Assembly (NCBI GenBank): GCA_026261815.1
Contig: JAMPIT010000481.1
Span: 1,302,001-1,366,000, forward strand
Length of the DNA stretch: 64,000 nucleotides
Source: Monarcha castaneiventris obscurior
Lineage: Eukaryota > Chordata > Aves > Passeriformes > Monarchidae
Direction: 5' to 3'
This document shows, piece after piece, positions 48,245 to 60,940 of the stretch. The notes beneath the pieces are model-generated. The model worked only from the letters and a program-made list of their open reading frames with translations. It did not search any database and was not told the DNA's origin. Every line of letters starts with the position of its first letter. Position 1 is the stretch's first letter. The position numbers were made by a program, and so were the translations under genes.

Positions 48245-49800
48245 ACCCTTGGAGTGCCCTAATTATACAGAGCATTGATTTTACAATGCATTCATGGATT
48301 GATTGTACTGCCATGCTCCTCCCACAGGAAACAGCTTGCACACGAGCACTTTTTGATCTCTCCAAAGTATTCCCTAAGGTGAATCAATGGCTCTTGCATC
48401 TTGTCTCTTGCTTTAGTCTAGGGGAAGCTGGAGATGTCTTGCTACTGAAATAAGCTTCAAGAAAAATATCGGAAGGCAGAAAAAGAGAAGGAAAATTATT
48501 CACTTCTTCCTGCCCGAAAAAGATTGTCTCATGTACAGCAAAATATGTTCTTGTTAGCATAATGTTCTCATCCAGCTCAGCCAACTGCAATCTTGGAGAA
48601 CGCACGGGAGCTTCCATATAATTATCTTTAATAAACTGGCCAAGATAAAAGTAATGATATCTTAAGAAACAGAGTGCATAGTAAAATATATATCTATATA
48701 AAAGCCTATCTATATCTATGAAATGACATGCTAAAATGAGGAGAAAGAGGCAATTTATGTGTTTTATGGTTTTGGCACCTCTGTAACAGAAATCTTGGAT
48801 ACAGCACCGTTAACCAGACCAAACTTTTAAAAAGAGACCATCTCTTTTAACCTAAATGGAGGGAATTAGCTTCTGTTCCCAGTGATTCCCTGTGAACAGG
48901 GTAATGGATTAGACTCAGATTCAGGCTGAAGGCTCTAATCCCTGTGTTTTAATGACTGTACCTGCCACCAGCCCCAGGCACAGCCTTGCTCCAAACCCCA
49001 AATCCATGGAAATCCCCAGGAACGTCCAACCCTTTTTGCATCCAATGCAACCAAATTTAGCAAAAGGGGGAAAAAAAAGCCTTGACCTTGAGAAATTTTT
49101 CCCAAATTATGGATTAATTCAGAATTAGCGCTGAGACTTTTGCTGGATATTAAGGGGGTGATTCCTGCTGCCAAAAGCTTTCTCTAAAGGGTTTGATTTC
49201 CTCTTAGGTTAATCCTGGCGAGTGCACTCCTGCCCATTAGGTTGCTCGGTATTAATTTCAATCTGCACAGGGTTCATTTCAGCGGGCTCTGCTGAGAGCT
49301 CTGCTGATTGCAGTGCTTAATTACCAGCTGAGTATCATCTCTTTAGCATGTGGTGGCATCGTGCCAGCCTCTGAGGGGTCTTGAGCCCTGAGTAGGACCC
49401 CAGAGCACTCGGGGATCTGAATTCTGCCCCAGCGCCACAGCCGCTGCCAAAACTGACCGTAAGTTTTGTGCTTCCCTTTACTCAGCAGTTTCCCGAGGAA
49501 AAGCTGGTAGGACAGAGAGGAGGAGGCAGATTCTTCTCGTTCAGCAGCTCACCAGGGTCCAGGCTGGAGCTGGAGGATGCCAAATAGCAATTTGTAATGT
49601 GGGTCTGCCCAAGGTTATGATGCTCTGCCCACCCCTCCCTGCCATGCTGCCTCCAAACCCTGCATTGCAGCACAATGTTGGGTTTCTCCATCAGTTTTCA
49701 GGAACACGAACACCCACCCCTGGAGCACTGCTGTGCAGGTGTGTAGGTGCATGCAGAACGTGCTGTTATTTGTAATATATATATCTATATGCCTATGAAA
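48245..49800. other. No gene seen; anonymous
   Basis: Unique DNA with a short TATATCTATATA patch near 48,690-48,715 and a TAATATATATATCTATAT patch near 49,770-49,790. No frames of interest. Confidence 0.45.
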
Positions 49801-50090
49801 TATAAAAGCAGGTTATTTCTTACTTGGCGTGCTGAAGGCTCTGATTGCTGGGTTATATGAAATATTTAGATCATGCACAAGAGATAACTCACAAGATATA
49901 ATGTCGATGTACGATGGGAAGCTAGTCTTTATTATCACAGGTGTAAATTTTCACACCTCTGTTATCAATTTTGCAATTATAACTGGGTTTCCCGGTAAAG
50001 TAATTTACTACTCACTACCATATAGGATGAAGAAAATGATCATTTATCCGCCTTCAACTCAATTAAATATTCATCCTTCCCCAAAAAAGG
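49801..50090. promoter_or_regulatory. Candidate conserved element with palindromic T-box site pair
   Basis: AT-rich, repeat-free block. At 49,939-49,958 the sequence AGGTGTAAATTTTCACACCT carries two T-box half sites in inverted orientation: AGGTGT at 49,939-49,944 and ACACCT at 49,953-49,958, the latter within TCACACCT. This is close to the classical Brachyury palindrome architecture. TTATCA-type GATA cores flank the pair on both sides (about 49,932 and 49,962), extending the symmetry. Binding and enhancer activity are inferred. Confidence 0.35.
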
Positions 50091-51110
50091 GGGGGAGAGG
50101 ATTTAAATCACTTCCAAACTGTTCTCCAGATTTATTTTTTTTTTAAAGAAGAAGCAGTCTGCCTTATAAAAAGCATAGATTTGATGCAAAAAAGACAATA
50201 GGAGCCTAATACATTCAGGGATGCGGCACGGATTTGGCTCATCAGTCATTTGTGTTATGGGAGTCCAAAACAGTAATAAAATCAACACAAATCCAACTTC
50301 AGTATGAGAAGAGGGGCTGATTCTCGAGTCAGATGAAAGCAGCATCATTTCAGCTCTGATTAAAGCAAGTCAGTTGTGCTTGTAGGGAGGAGACCATAAC
50401 AAAGTTTGTTCTTGCTTGTGGTTTTCAGCACTGAGCAAACATTTCTCATTTTTGCCTCCTTCGGTGACTTAATATTTCATACAAGAAATTTGGGATTACT
50501 TGGCAGGTAGAGAATTTTGGTGTTTGGCTGCAAAAAACCCCTCGCCTCAATCAGCATTAATTCATCAGGGGCTTCAATCTCAACACCTTTCTCCTCCTGT
50601 CCTGCTTTTCTCCTGTCCTGCCTCTGCTCTATCAAACCTTCCATCACTCAATCTGTGATATCTCGTGGCTCCAAACACGCTCCTGTTGTTGGCTAATTCT
50701 CAGTGAGACTTTTATTCCAAAGGCTTCTCCAACAGCCTGATTATATAATAACAGCTTGCTCATTACCCCGAATATAAATAGTTGAAGTATCCCCCGAGAA
50801 TGGACACAGCTGGTGGAACTTCCCATATTAGCACCGCATTAATATTTATGGCAGCACTGTCTAAGTATGCAAAATATTGGCATCCCTCCATGCGAAAGTT
50901 TACACATCTGTCATTAATGACTCTGCCCCAACATCACAGGCAGGTCAGGGAGCGGCAGAGGGGAGCCTGAATCCCGGCTGAAATTCCGATGAGGCAGCTC
51001 CAGCTCTCTCCCAGCATCATTTTCCCTGTGGCTGAGTGGCCCCTCGGTACCCAGCAGGGGTGACGGTCCCCTCGTGTCCCACCGGGCTGATTTACCGGGG
51101 TTGGTTTTGG
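50091..51110. other. No gene seen; anonymous
   Basis: No frame above about 81 codons; no repeat recognised. Confidence 0.45.
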
Positions 51111-51460
51111 CTTACAAAGTGAAATATTAAAGGACGTGATGAGAACCAGCTAATTGTACATATAACCTTTAAGATGTCTCGGACAGGATTCCAGCCTTCA
51201 CCTCGGGCTATAAAGAGAAAGTAATGGGGCCATAAACACACATTTAAGTGTGCCTTTAAAGTTTAAGGAGAGTTTAATTGCGGGCGCTGGGGTGCCTGGG
51301 AGCGGACCCGAGCACAGGTAGTGTTTCCCCGGGAGACACTCAGCCAGGGCCAGGCTCAGCATCGAGCTCTGAGGCTTTGCTGGCCCCGAGGGGAATTCGT
51401 TTGTGCTAATAAATGTCCCAGATGCAGGTCAGATTGTAAATGAAAGTGATATTTAATGGC
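51111..51460. promoter_or_regulatory. Candidate regulatory block
   Basis: Unique block in which AT-rich text (GTGAAATATTAAAGGACG, CAGCTAATTGTACATATAAC) alternates with retained CpGs around 51,180-51,320. No repeats or recognisable frames. Confidence 0.25.
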
Positions 51461-52820
51461 CCAGATCTTCCACTGGTGTAAACCAGCCCTGTGCACTGCT
51501 CGCACGGGTTCTGTCTTGGTTGAAATCCAGGTCTTACTGACCTGTGGGCATGACTTTGGGAAGCTCTTTGGAGCCTGATGCTGGTTTACAACACTCCCAA
51601 GGACGGAGCAGTTGCAAGGAGCCAGTCCCTCCGGGTTCACAGCAGCCTGAGCAGATGCATGAGAACCCCCCAGTGTCACCCCAAGGCAGGACCCAGCACC
51701 CTGCACCCTGGGAAAAGGAAAACAGAAGAGAGGGAAGGGGAGATTTATTTTTCTTTTTCCTCATGGTATGACTTTTAGTCATGCAGATCAAAACGCAGAC
51801 GGACCTGTGGCTGTCTGCAGAGCTGGTGCAGTGCCCCAGGAGGGCTGTGCTGGGCAGCAGTGGGATGGATGGAGAGAGCTGTCCCCAGCCTTGTTAAGGC
51901 AGTGGGATTCAGCAAAACATCAAGAAACAGGAGCTGGGTCAGTGACGGCTGCACACGTGATGGTGCAGAGCAGGGATCAGACAAGCTGCTGGTTTATTAC
52001 TTTTATTTAATCTAGGAAAAGCTGTCGTTGAGGGGAAGTGGAATAAGAGAAAGCAGGACAAAATCCAGAACATTTTTAACCAATACTCATCCGTGAAGAC
52101 CTTGGGGCTCCAGTTTGACTTTCCCAGCCTCTTTGGAGGCTTGGGTGTAACAAACTCCCACTTGACAACCATCTCATGAGCCTTGAGACCCTGACTGACC
52201 CCTAAAAGGGGACATGCAGACATTAATTACATGTCTGATGGAGCTGCAGGGGGAGCAGCAGCGGAACTGCCCTCTCAGAGGCGGTGGTGTGGCTGGAGAA
52301 TGGAGCACTCCCGTTGTGCTCCCAAGCTGATGTTGCCCCAAGCTGCTGCGACACCACAGTGCAGCTCTGAGCTCAGCATTGCTGTTCTGCGGTTTCTCAG
52401 GTAGTGATGGGGGTTTGCTCTGCACCAAAATCTTCACATTTTTCAGAAGAATGGATATCAACTACACAGCAAGTGGAGGCCAGCTGGTGATCAGATCCAG
52501 GTCTGTGAAGTGTCAAAGGAAGAGACATCATCCATCAGTCAATTCCGCATTCCCCTCGGAGCCAGCATTGATGGAGCAATGGGCAGTCTGCTGCCAACCC
52601 TACAGATAGCACAGGGGGTCCCCAGCTTGGGAACGTGGGGAGACACCCATTGAACAGCAAATATTTGGGGAGAATATCCCACAGAAAGGTTGAGGTCCAG
52701 CCTGTGCACTCACAGGTCCCTCGAAGTGCAGGGTGATGCAGGATGCAGGTGATGTGACCCTGCACTGGGATGGGGAGGTGACAGACACCCAGCCCCATGA
52801 ACCTCTGTCCTCTCGGGGCC
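51461..52820. other. No gene seen; anonymous
   Basis: GC-richer DNA with overlapping frames of up to 116 codons on both strands, none recognised. Confidence 0.45.
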
Positions 52821-53460
52821 TGTGTGTGAAATTAATTGATAAAGCATAATTGCCGTATCAATGCCTTTTTTAGAAAAGATAAAGTACACTTCAAAGCTAA
52901 TTTAGGCCTGCAGACAAATGGCTTAAAGAAGAGCTACTGTACTGAAAAATGTCTGTGTCATTTTTTCCCCAAATCATAGTTTCAATGCACACAGCCTCAG
53001 CCTGACATTCTGAATTATGGCTTTTATTAAACATTAGTAATAGAGTGCACTTAAATCATGGTTTCCCTGTAAAAGAGAGATGTGTTCAACTCAGATCTGC
53101 ACATTTTAATGCCATATTTCTTCCTTTTACTCTCCCCGCAAGATAAATTTACTTACTCCACAAAAATGTTTTGCTGAAAAGAATAATTCATCCTTCAGTG
53201 TCCATCTAATGCACCTTGTGAGTAATGTGAAACGATGCAAAAATTACAATGCACCGGCCATGTCTGGAATGCTTAGATGCCTCCGAGTTAGAGGTTATGC
53301 ACACAGAGTATTGAAATTAGATTTAACAACTATCATCTTTTACAATGTTGCCTTGATGATTTTTTTTCCCCTTTTATAGCTTTGATCAGATGCCTCCTGA
53401 ATACATTGCCGGTAACAAACCTCGCAGTCTGCTGCTCTGCAAGCCCTGCTCAGCTCTGAG
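52821..53460. promoter_or_regulatory. Strong candidate conserved noncoding element
   Basis: About 640 bp of AT-rich, repeat-free sequence with very few CpGs and no notable frames. TTAATTGATAAAGCATAATT lies near 52,832-52,851, and an exact TCF/LEF-type match GCTTTGATC at 53,379-53,387 is followed by AGATGCC. The length and uniform texture make it one of the better enhancer candidates. Conservation is untested. Confidence 0.35.
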
Positions 53461-55840
53461 CCAGGCTGCCAATAACTGCTTTTTTTTTTTTTAAGTGAGA
53501 ATATTTGTAGCCACAATTTGCTCTAGCAGGCAAAATTCAGATTATATTTTTGCTCCGTGAGTAGATCAAAAATAGATTGTGGGGTAACCAGACAGCTGTG
53601 GAAATAGCATCCTCTAGGTACCAGTTTTGGCTGCGCTGAGCCCCCAGTCCTTGCAGAGTGAGGGCAGACCTGTGCCCTCTGGCTGGGCACCCTGGGAGAG
53701 CTCTGCATCCTCAGCACGGGGCATGGACCACGGGCTCCATCCCAGGGCATGTCCCCAGCCCTGGCACCAGCACCGGGCACAGCACCTCGCTCTAACTCCA
53801 ATTCCTGCTCCAGCCATCCTCTCCAGGTACACACAGGCAGAGCCAGCCCCTGCAATGTGACCTTTGTTTAAAGGACAGCAACTGTACCATTGAATCAATG
53901 TCCCTCTGCCAGGAGCTCTGCATTGGAGCTGCATTGCAGTGTCAGCACCGGGGCTGCTCCAGCTCCAGCTCTCACCTCAATCCTCAGCGACCCACGGACA
54001 CTTTGGGGAGTGTGGTGCCACAGCCCTGTGCTGGTGTTCGAGGGAGACAACGGGTTTGGAGATTGCCAAGCACCTATGGGGGTGTGGATTTGCTGAAAAT
54101 CTGAAGCCGTTAACTCAGCGTGGAGTTTGCCTAATGGGGAGAAGATGGTGTTTAGTAAGCACTGCAAATCTTTTGCTTTATTTATTTGTAGCGTGGTTGG
54201 GATATTAACTGATTGATCCCCCAAGATTCCTCCAACAGAAACAGTATCCCTCTCTTTTGTCAGGTCCCTGGGGTGGGAGCAAACACCATCCCCAGCAGCC
54301 CTCCCTTGGGACTTCCCAGCCCTGGAACTCACACTAACACACCACAGGAACATTTATGATTTGTAAGGTTTTTTTTGTATTGGTGTCTGGGACTCCCAGC
54401 AGGGTTATGATCCCATTATACACAGCCAATAGGAAAACCAGTCTTGTAGATTGTTTGTAAGAGAGCTATAAAAATGTGACTAAGAGAAGCAACTTCATCT
54501 ATCCCACAGAGGGGAAATTTCTAATGGCACCCCTCTCAGCTCAGAATCTCAGATTCAGAGTCTCAGAGAAAAGGGTTGTCTGAGTTAGCTGCTCTAGGAT
54601 GAGTCCCCAAAGAGCATGTAAAGGCTTCTCAATTTGACCTGCTGAACTGAAGTTGTTATTAAGACCTGAAATTATTGCTGTGCTACTGCTGTTTGGTGGT
54701 TGACAACAGGAAAATCGCTGGACGATGGACATTGGCAGTGACTTTATCGATAGCTTGGTGACTTTGGCTGTCGTCACTGTGATCCCTTCCACTGCTCTTC
54801 AGTTCCATTCAAATTTCCTCTCGAAGAGCATAAATGCTTCCAAACTGAAGTGGAAAAACCTCCAGCACATTAGCTAATAGCACATCAGAGGAAGTGCCTG
54901 GCTGCGACTGTAACCTCAGTAGGCATCTTTACATGGGAGGACGTAAACTGTCTCTGAATTATTTATTGAACCAAAGTCATCAAATTGGACAATTAACCTT
55001 GAAAACTTAATTTAAGCACCATAAAAGAAACATCTCCTGAAAAACGTGTCCTTCATAAAAGCCAGAAGCACAAACTGTAGCGGGTTCTGCCATGGTCCGT
55101 TGCAGGAACTGGGAGCTTCAGTGGGTTTGTCCCTGAGGAGGGATTAGTGCTGGAGGTGACTTGGCAGAAACACAGGGATTTGGAGAGCGGAGCAGAGCGT
55201 CCCTGGAGCTCTCTGAGTGCTGCTCCAAAGGATGCTCCTCCATCACCAGGGCTGCAGAGAGATCCTGGGCAGCCACAGGCTCTGTCTGCCTTGCACAGCC
55301 CCAAACCCCGCTGCTGTTCCCAAGTCCATTTCCCCACATGGATGGAGATGACACAGGCACGCAGCGAAGTGATGGAGCTGGGGGCTGTCAGGTGCCTTCA
55401 CTCCCTTCTCTAAAAGCATCAGGTGAGGGGAGGTGCTCTGGAAGATTTTACCAGACAAGGGATTTTACCCAGCCTGGAAACTCTTTGGAAGCAAAAAAGC
55501 AGTTTCTCTCCTCAGTCTCCTCCACTGTGGATGAGCTCCTGATGCAGCTTGGTGTCTGCTGGGCTCTTCCAACACCACTAAATGATGGAAGCTGCAGAAG
55601 GCTTCAGCAATTTATTCTGTTTAATTTCCTCCACAAAGGTGTTTTATCCTCACTAATAAAAAGAGTGGAACTTGATCATTTCTAAAATATTGTCCCTTCT
55701 AAATCTTTATGGCTCAAAGTGGACTGAGATCATTAGAAGTTACTTTATGTGCAGCTCAATCAGCTCCAAAGGGCTATCTCAGTCACTCTGTGCTTGCTGA
55801 GAGCAGATCCCATTTCCCAGAGGCAAAAGGACAATACTTA
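53461..55840. other. No gene seen; anonymous
   Basis: A T13 run lies at 53,480-53,492. Frames of 152 codons (minus, 53,895-54,353) and 174 codons (plus, 55,161-55,685) lie in GC-richer DNA with the opposite strands also open; neither product is recognisable. Confidence 0.45.
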
Positions 55841-56240
55841 ATCACTTCCTCACTTGTTAGGTGTTTTAACAAGTTGTATTAAGCTTCATCAGTCGGAGCT
55901 TTCATGCCAGATTAAAAATGATAGTTCACTTCTCTGTTATTATAGGACATCATTTGTTTTCTTTTATTTTGCTGGGCACTTGCATGCCACTGTAATTTCA
56001 CATGAAAATATATGACTGATGTCACCCAGAAGTAATTAGGTTTTAAAAGCCTTGATTGCAATAGACACGGACGTTACGGCTTTATGGTGCCAGTGCTTTG
56101 CCATCCACTTTATGGCTGTTGATTCTGCAAGTATTTCATAGATCTGTCAATAGGAATAAGTTAGCTGATGTTGACTGGAACTATTAATCAGAAGGAAGGA
56201 AAATATACATTTTTATTTCTGCACTCAGAGTTGATAGCTC
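55841..56240. promoter_or_regulatory. Candidate conserved noncoding element
   Basis: Repeat-free AT-rich block lacking notable frames. It carries GATTAAAAATGATAG near 55,911-55,925, AAGTAATTAGG near 56,030-56,040 and AACTATTAATCAG near 56,179-56,191. A short CpG patch (GGACGTTACGG) lies near 56,069-56,079. Confidence 0.3.
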
Positions 56241-59200
56241 AGTAAAAGCCTCCCTACCCAGCTTTGCAACACTCCAGGGTTCCCTCACTGCTGAAATTAG
56301 AGAGATGTAGGGAAATCCTGGGCTCCTTTGGGGTTATAAACAAATTGTTTATTTGTGTTGGAGAGACCTGTTCTTTGCCACTGTATATGGATGGATATTG
56401 TACTTTAATGCATAGGGAAGAACACAGTTAATTGTTCTAGCTTTCCAATAATGTTTTGTAGGGGTCCATGAGATTCCAGTCAGACAGGGATGGAGCTGTT
56501 GCCTTCCCGCTGTGCTCTAGGCAGAAAGTGGGTCAGAGTCAGGAGCTCAGAGGGTTACATTTACATCTCAAAACTCAACTCTGGTGGTGTGGAATTAGAC
56601 CACTCTTGTTGAAATGCATTTCTGTGGTCATGACAAATCTGGGAGCCCTCTGGTGTGGTGACCAGCAGGGAAACAGAGAGGGATACAGGGGGGTGAGATC
56701 CTGGTACTGCTGCAGGTGAGTGCACAGCATCCCTTGGCCTCGGTGGCACTGGGAATTTGCCCAGCCAGCTAAATGCTGATTTAGGTTTCAGAAAGACTGC
56801 AAGGCTTAGGAAACCAGGGAGGATTATTTAAGAGAGTTTGTGTGCAGCCCAGCAGTCTGAACCATTTCACAGTGATCAAACCCCCTCAGGCTTTTGTCAG
56901 GAAAACCACAATAAAGAGTTCAGCTGCCAGTTTCACTTGTGACTTCAAGTTCCTCATTTAAAAAAAAGCTGTTCCCTTTCCACAAAAGCAGAAATTAGAG
57001 ATATTTGGTTTTAATGGGCCTTTCTTCTGATGTCACCTCTCTGATAAGGTGCTCCTGTAATGGCAGTGAAGGTGCCCTTGGGTAAGGCAGACCCAGACCA
57101 TTCCCACTGCTCACTCTGAATGCCATCCCCATGAAATGGAGGTGCTGGGACCTATCCCAGTACAGAAGGATGTCCTCTCTCCCTGCTTACAGCAACCTTT
57201 TAATCAAATCTTGGGCGAATGTCCCAGGTGGCAAGAATGGACTTAGCTGTGCCAAGAACAGAGAGTCCATTCCAGAACCGGGGACTTGATCCCACCCAGT
57301 TCCCTCCAAAACACCTTGGCTACAGCTACGAAACCCTTTGAGTCCAGCAAAGTGTGGAAAAGTGGAGCTTTTCTCAGGATTGCTGTGCTATCCCTGCTTT
57401 TCCAGAGCTGAAGCCATACCCAGAGGCTGAGCACACCATCCTCGGGAGGTGCAGCCATCCAGGAGGCACCAGGAAAGTTTGCCAGTTCAGGTGCCAGCTC
57501 CTGTGCACTAACAAAAGCAATGAAGAGGCTTCTGTCTGCTCGTGTTTAATGGAAAAGGGATTTCTCCTGTGCTGTTGCTTTCATGAAAGGAGCTCTGCCT
57601 TCCCTGTAATATTCGATGATCCCGAGGATTTCACCATGCAGGGAAGGCATCTCCAGGCTTTTCCACGCAAAGTGCTGTGTCTGTCTTTCATCTGCCCTGA
57701 AGAATCTTCCGCTTGACTCCTGATTAAAATATAGGCTGCTTTACACTTTCCTTTTCCTTTTTTTTTTTTTTTCTCCCCCAGAAGAAAATTCTAGACAGCA
57801 AACACAGGAAGAAAAAAGGCTGAATTGCCAGCAGATAAGCCCAATTTCACTTGACCCCTGAGCTCTATCGGTCACTCCTAACAATGGGATGTAGTCTTAT
57901 CTCAGCACACCACTTAACACCCATTAATGCTTTGGGGAGTTAGTCCAGCTCTTTAAGATCCCCATGTAAGGATTTATTTCAAACACTGAGATGAGTGGGA
58001 TGACTGCCTTTTGCAGCTGCAATCTGAAGTGCTGCTCTGTCCTGCTCAGGACTCTGTTCACTGTAAAGCCTTAACCCGGTGGATTAAGGACCTGTAAGAA
58101 AAAAAATCACTTAGAGCAGATTTGCAGCTGGTTCGAATTGGGAAAGCTCCTGCAGTACACACTGGTACCAGTTCCCTCACTGAGGGGGGCATTGCTGTTG
58201 CTCCACTATTAATTCATCCAGGTTCATTGCCTGATGCTTGCGCTGACTTACATGAGAGGAAAGTTTGGTTCCTCACCGAGTCTGGAAACCAATCCTGACT
58301 TTGGATGCAAATTCTGGAAGTTTTTTTTGGGAATTTGAAGTTCCTCTGATTTGTCTCCATTACTTTTTATTCTGCTGAAATGGTGTAAAAATTAAGGCTG
58401 TACTAAAAAGAAAAACTTCTAAAATTGTTGACTCATCTAATTATCCTGAAATAATTTAAAATCAGATTAAGCTAAACGTTGCTGCAAACTTCGCTCTGTT
58501 CAGAAATTCCCAAGGAGAGCGGAGACAGATGCACAAGTTTTTCAACCCCTTACAAGTTTGTTTGCCACTACTGGGCAGAAATAAGAACTTCAGTGCAAGT
58601 TTGAAATTTTGACTTTATAACAGGAACAAAATTAAATAGAGATATACAACAGAGCAGCCTTCCCATATCCCTGATTGCAGTGATTCCAACCACAGCCTGG
58701 GTCAATACAACTGCCTTCAACAGACCCTTCTTGAGGAATGATGGGCATCGGCTGAGAGCTCCAGTGCTGCTGGAGAAGGGTTCCCAGACTGACAGCAAAA
58801 TTTACCAAATCCTTGTGGAGGAATGGCAGAAAATTTGGTTTAGATCACTGAAAAGGAAAAATTACACAGTGAAAATAAAAATAATAATTAACAGTTTTTC
58901 TTACTGATTGGGCTGGAATAGAATAGCCTGAAAATTGCAGAAATGAGCTCATCTCTGCTCCGTCTGCATCTGTCCCAGCTGACTTTGTCCCGGTCAAAAT
59001 TTGGACACAACCCCCTTCATATTTCCAACTGGTCTTAAGTTTCTCATGGATTTTGATTGAATGCAATATCCGACTCCAGCAAAGTGTGTTTTCTTTCTAA
59101 AACGCTTTTAGCCCTGATTCATAACTGGTAGGAAAAAAATAATCTATGGAATGAAATATGCTGAGGGTTTTAAGCAAATATTTAGGCAAAAAAGCAGCTG

Positions 59201-59590
59201 GTAAATCTCTAATGAATGGCTGGATGTAGAGCTAACACATAATTCATGGCATGCCAGCCAGAAGGGCCTAATCCATCTCCTCCTAACTCCTCATGACATC
59301 CCGGAGCTGGGGCTGCATTGTGAGCACCCAAGGCAGGCAGCAGGGAAGGAGGTGCTTCCACAGGCTTTTCCCTGTCAGTGCTGGGCTCTGGAGCCAGGAG
59401 GGTGTTCAGGATTATTTTCTCTGGTTCAGCTTCTCCTGCCCTGGTTTTAAGGACAGGCTGTTGGGGACCCAGGTGACAGGTTTGAAAGGACAAACTGATC
59501 ACCCTTGGCAGATGTCATCACTGCTACATCCACCCCATTCCTCTCCATCCACGAGATTTATTAATAAAATCCCACATACCCTATAAAGAA
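56241..59590. other. No gene seen; anonymous
   Basis: A plus-strand frame of 120 codons at 57,354-57,716 is not recognised. A T-rich tract lies near 57,757-57,772. AT-rich stretches near 58.35-58.45 kb and 58.85 kb carry nothing identifiable. Confidence 0.45.
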
Positions 59591-59960
59591 TCCCATTTTC
59601 CCTTTTACTTTAGTAACACTTTAAAATAATGAGACATTGATACTGCCTTACAAAGCAATTCCCTTGGATGGATCCATGGCACGGTCCTTATCAAATGAGT
59701 TGAAGGTGATTTGTGTTATCATGGTGATTTTGCATCTTGTTTATTACCTCCCAGAGATAGCTTTGCAGTGATTTTTAAGGTGGCATGGAAATTGTCTTCT
59801 AAATCAATGAAGCCTTTTCCTGCCCAATAATAAAGCCCTCTTATGGTTTTCAATGTGCAGATACTAGCTAATGCTTAATTGCTGTGGAGGGGCAGGTACC
59901 AAGCACAGGAGAGTCGACAACATTAATAAAACTCTGGGAGTAAAAATAAATCAGGAGGTA
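59591..59960. promoter_or_regulatory. Candidate conserved noncoding element
   Basis: AT-rich, repeat-free block with two near-copies of a short GGTGATTT motif (about 59,706 and 59,724) and CTAGCTAATGCTTAATTGC near 59,865-59,883. No frames of interest. Confidence 0.25.
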
Positions 59961-60940
59961 AAATGAGGGGGATGTTGAGGAGTGAAACGCTCACCTCTGG
60001 CATTGCCTTGAGGGGACACCAGGGCCTCACTGTGACACCTCAGCCCTTTGGTGTTCCATGGACATCTGTCTCCTGTGAAGATGCTGTTGACCCAGCCCAT
60101 TATTGCCTAAAATCCCCCAGTGCCTGAAATACTGTCCCTACTACAGGGCTGGGATTCTCTTCATTGATTCCTGACACAATTTCCCATGGATTTTCAAGAA
60201 CCGAGCTGCACTTGGTGCTGGAAGTTTCATATAAATGCATCTGAGGTGACAACCAGGACAGGTCTGTGATGGGGCAGGTCCTGGCCATCCTCAGCACATA
60301 GCTTGTGCCAGCAGCAGGAGGAAGAGACAAAAACCATGCTGCTCCCTCCATCCCTGGCCCACCAGCATCCAAACCCTCTCTCCTCCACGGAAACCTTCTC
60401 CTCTGCTTCACTGCAGACTAAAAAAATTATACCTGTGGTACCCAGCATTGCACAAATCCCAGCTGGGCCTTTCAGAGGATCCCCAAAAGCTCGATGCTGC
60501 CGTCTTTCCCCCTGCTTTCTCACAAGGAGGCTTTAAAGAAACACATTTTCCAATTTTTTCCCTGCCAAAGGATGCAATTTAATATGAGACTGGGGACTTG
60601 ACTTCTTTTGTCACAGGACTCTTGGAAATGGTGTTGGCCGATGGTTTGGGCACGAGTAAATTAGGAAGGAAAGAGATGGACGGGTGTGAGGTGGAAAAAT
60701 CTCCCCACACCTGGGTGCATCCCAGATTTTGGGCACAGCAGCAGGAGCACAAGCTGGTCACTGCAGGCTCAACAGCTGCCTTCTGCTGGCAGAGTCAATC
60801 CCTATATCCACCACCAGCCTGTGCATCCTTTTGGATACCATCCTTTGCAGCAATGCATAACTAAAGATGAATTACAACAGAGGAGCTGAGGATTTTTTAC
60901 CAGAACATGCTGAACTCACAAAAATCCAGCATTAGCAATA
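59961..60940. other. No gene seen; anonymous
   Basis: Overlapping frames of up to 103 codons on both strands; none recognised. Confidence 0.45.

Noticed and set aside
55161..55685. 174-codon plus-strand frame
   Set aside because: No initiator or splice context I trust, no domain, and the minus strand is open in parallel over the first half.
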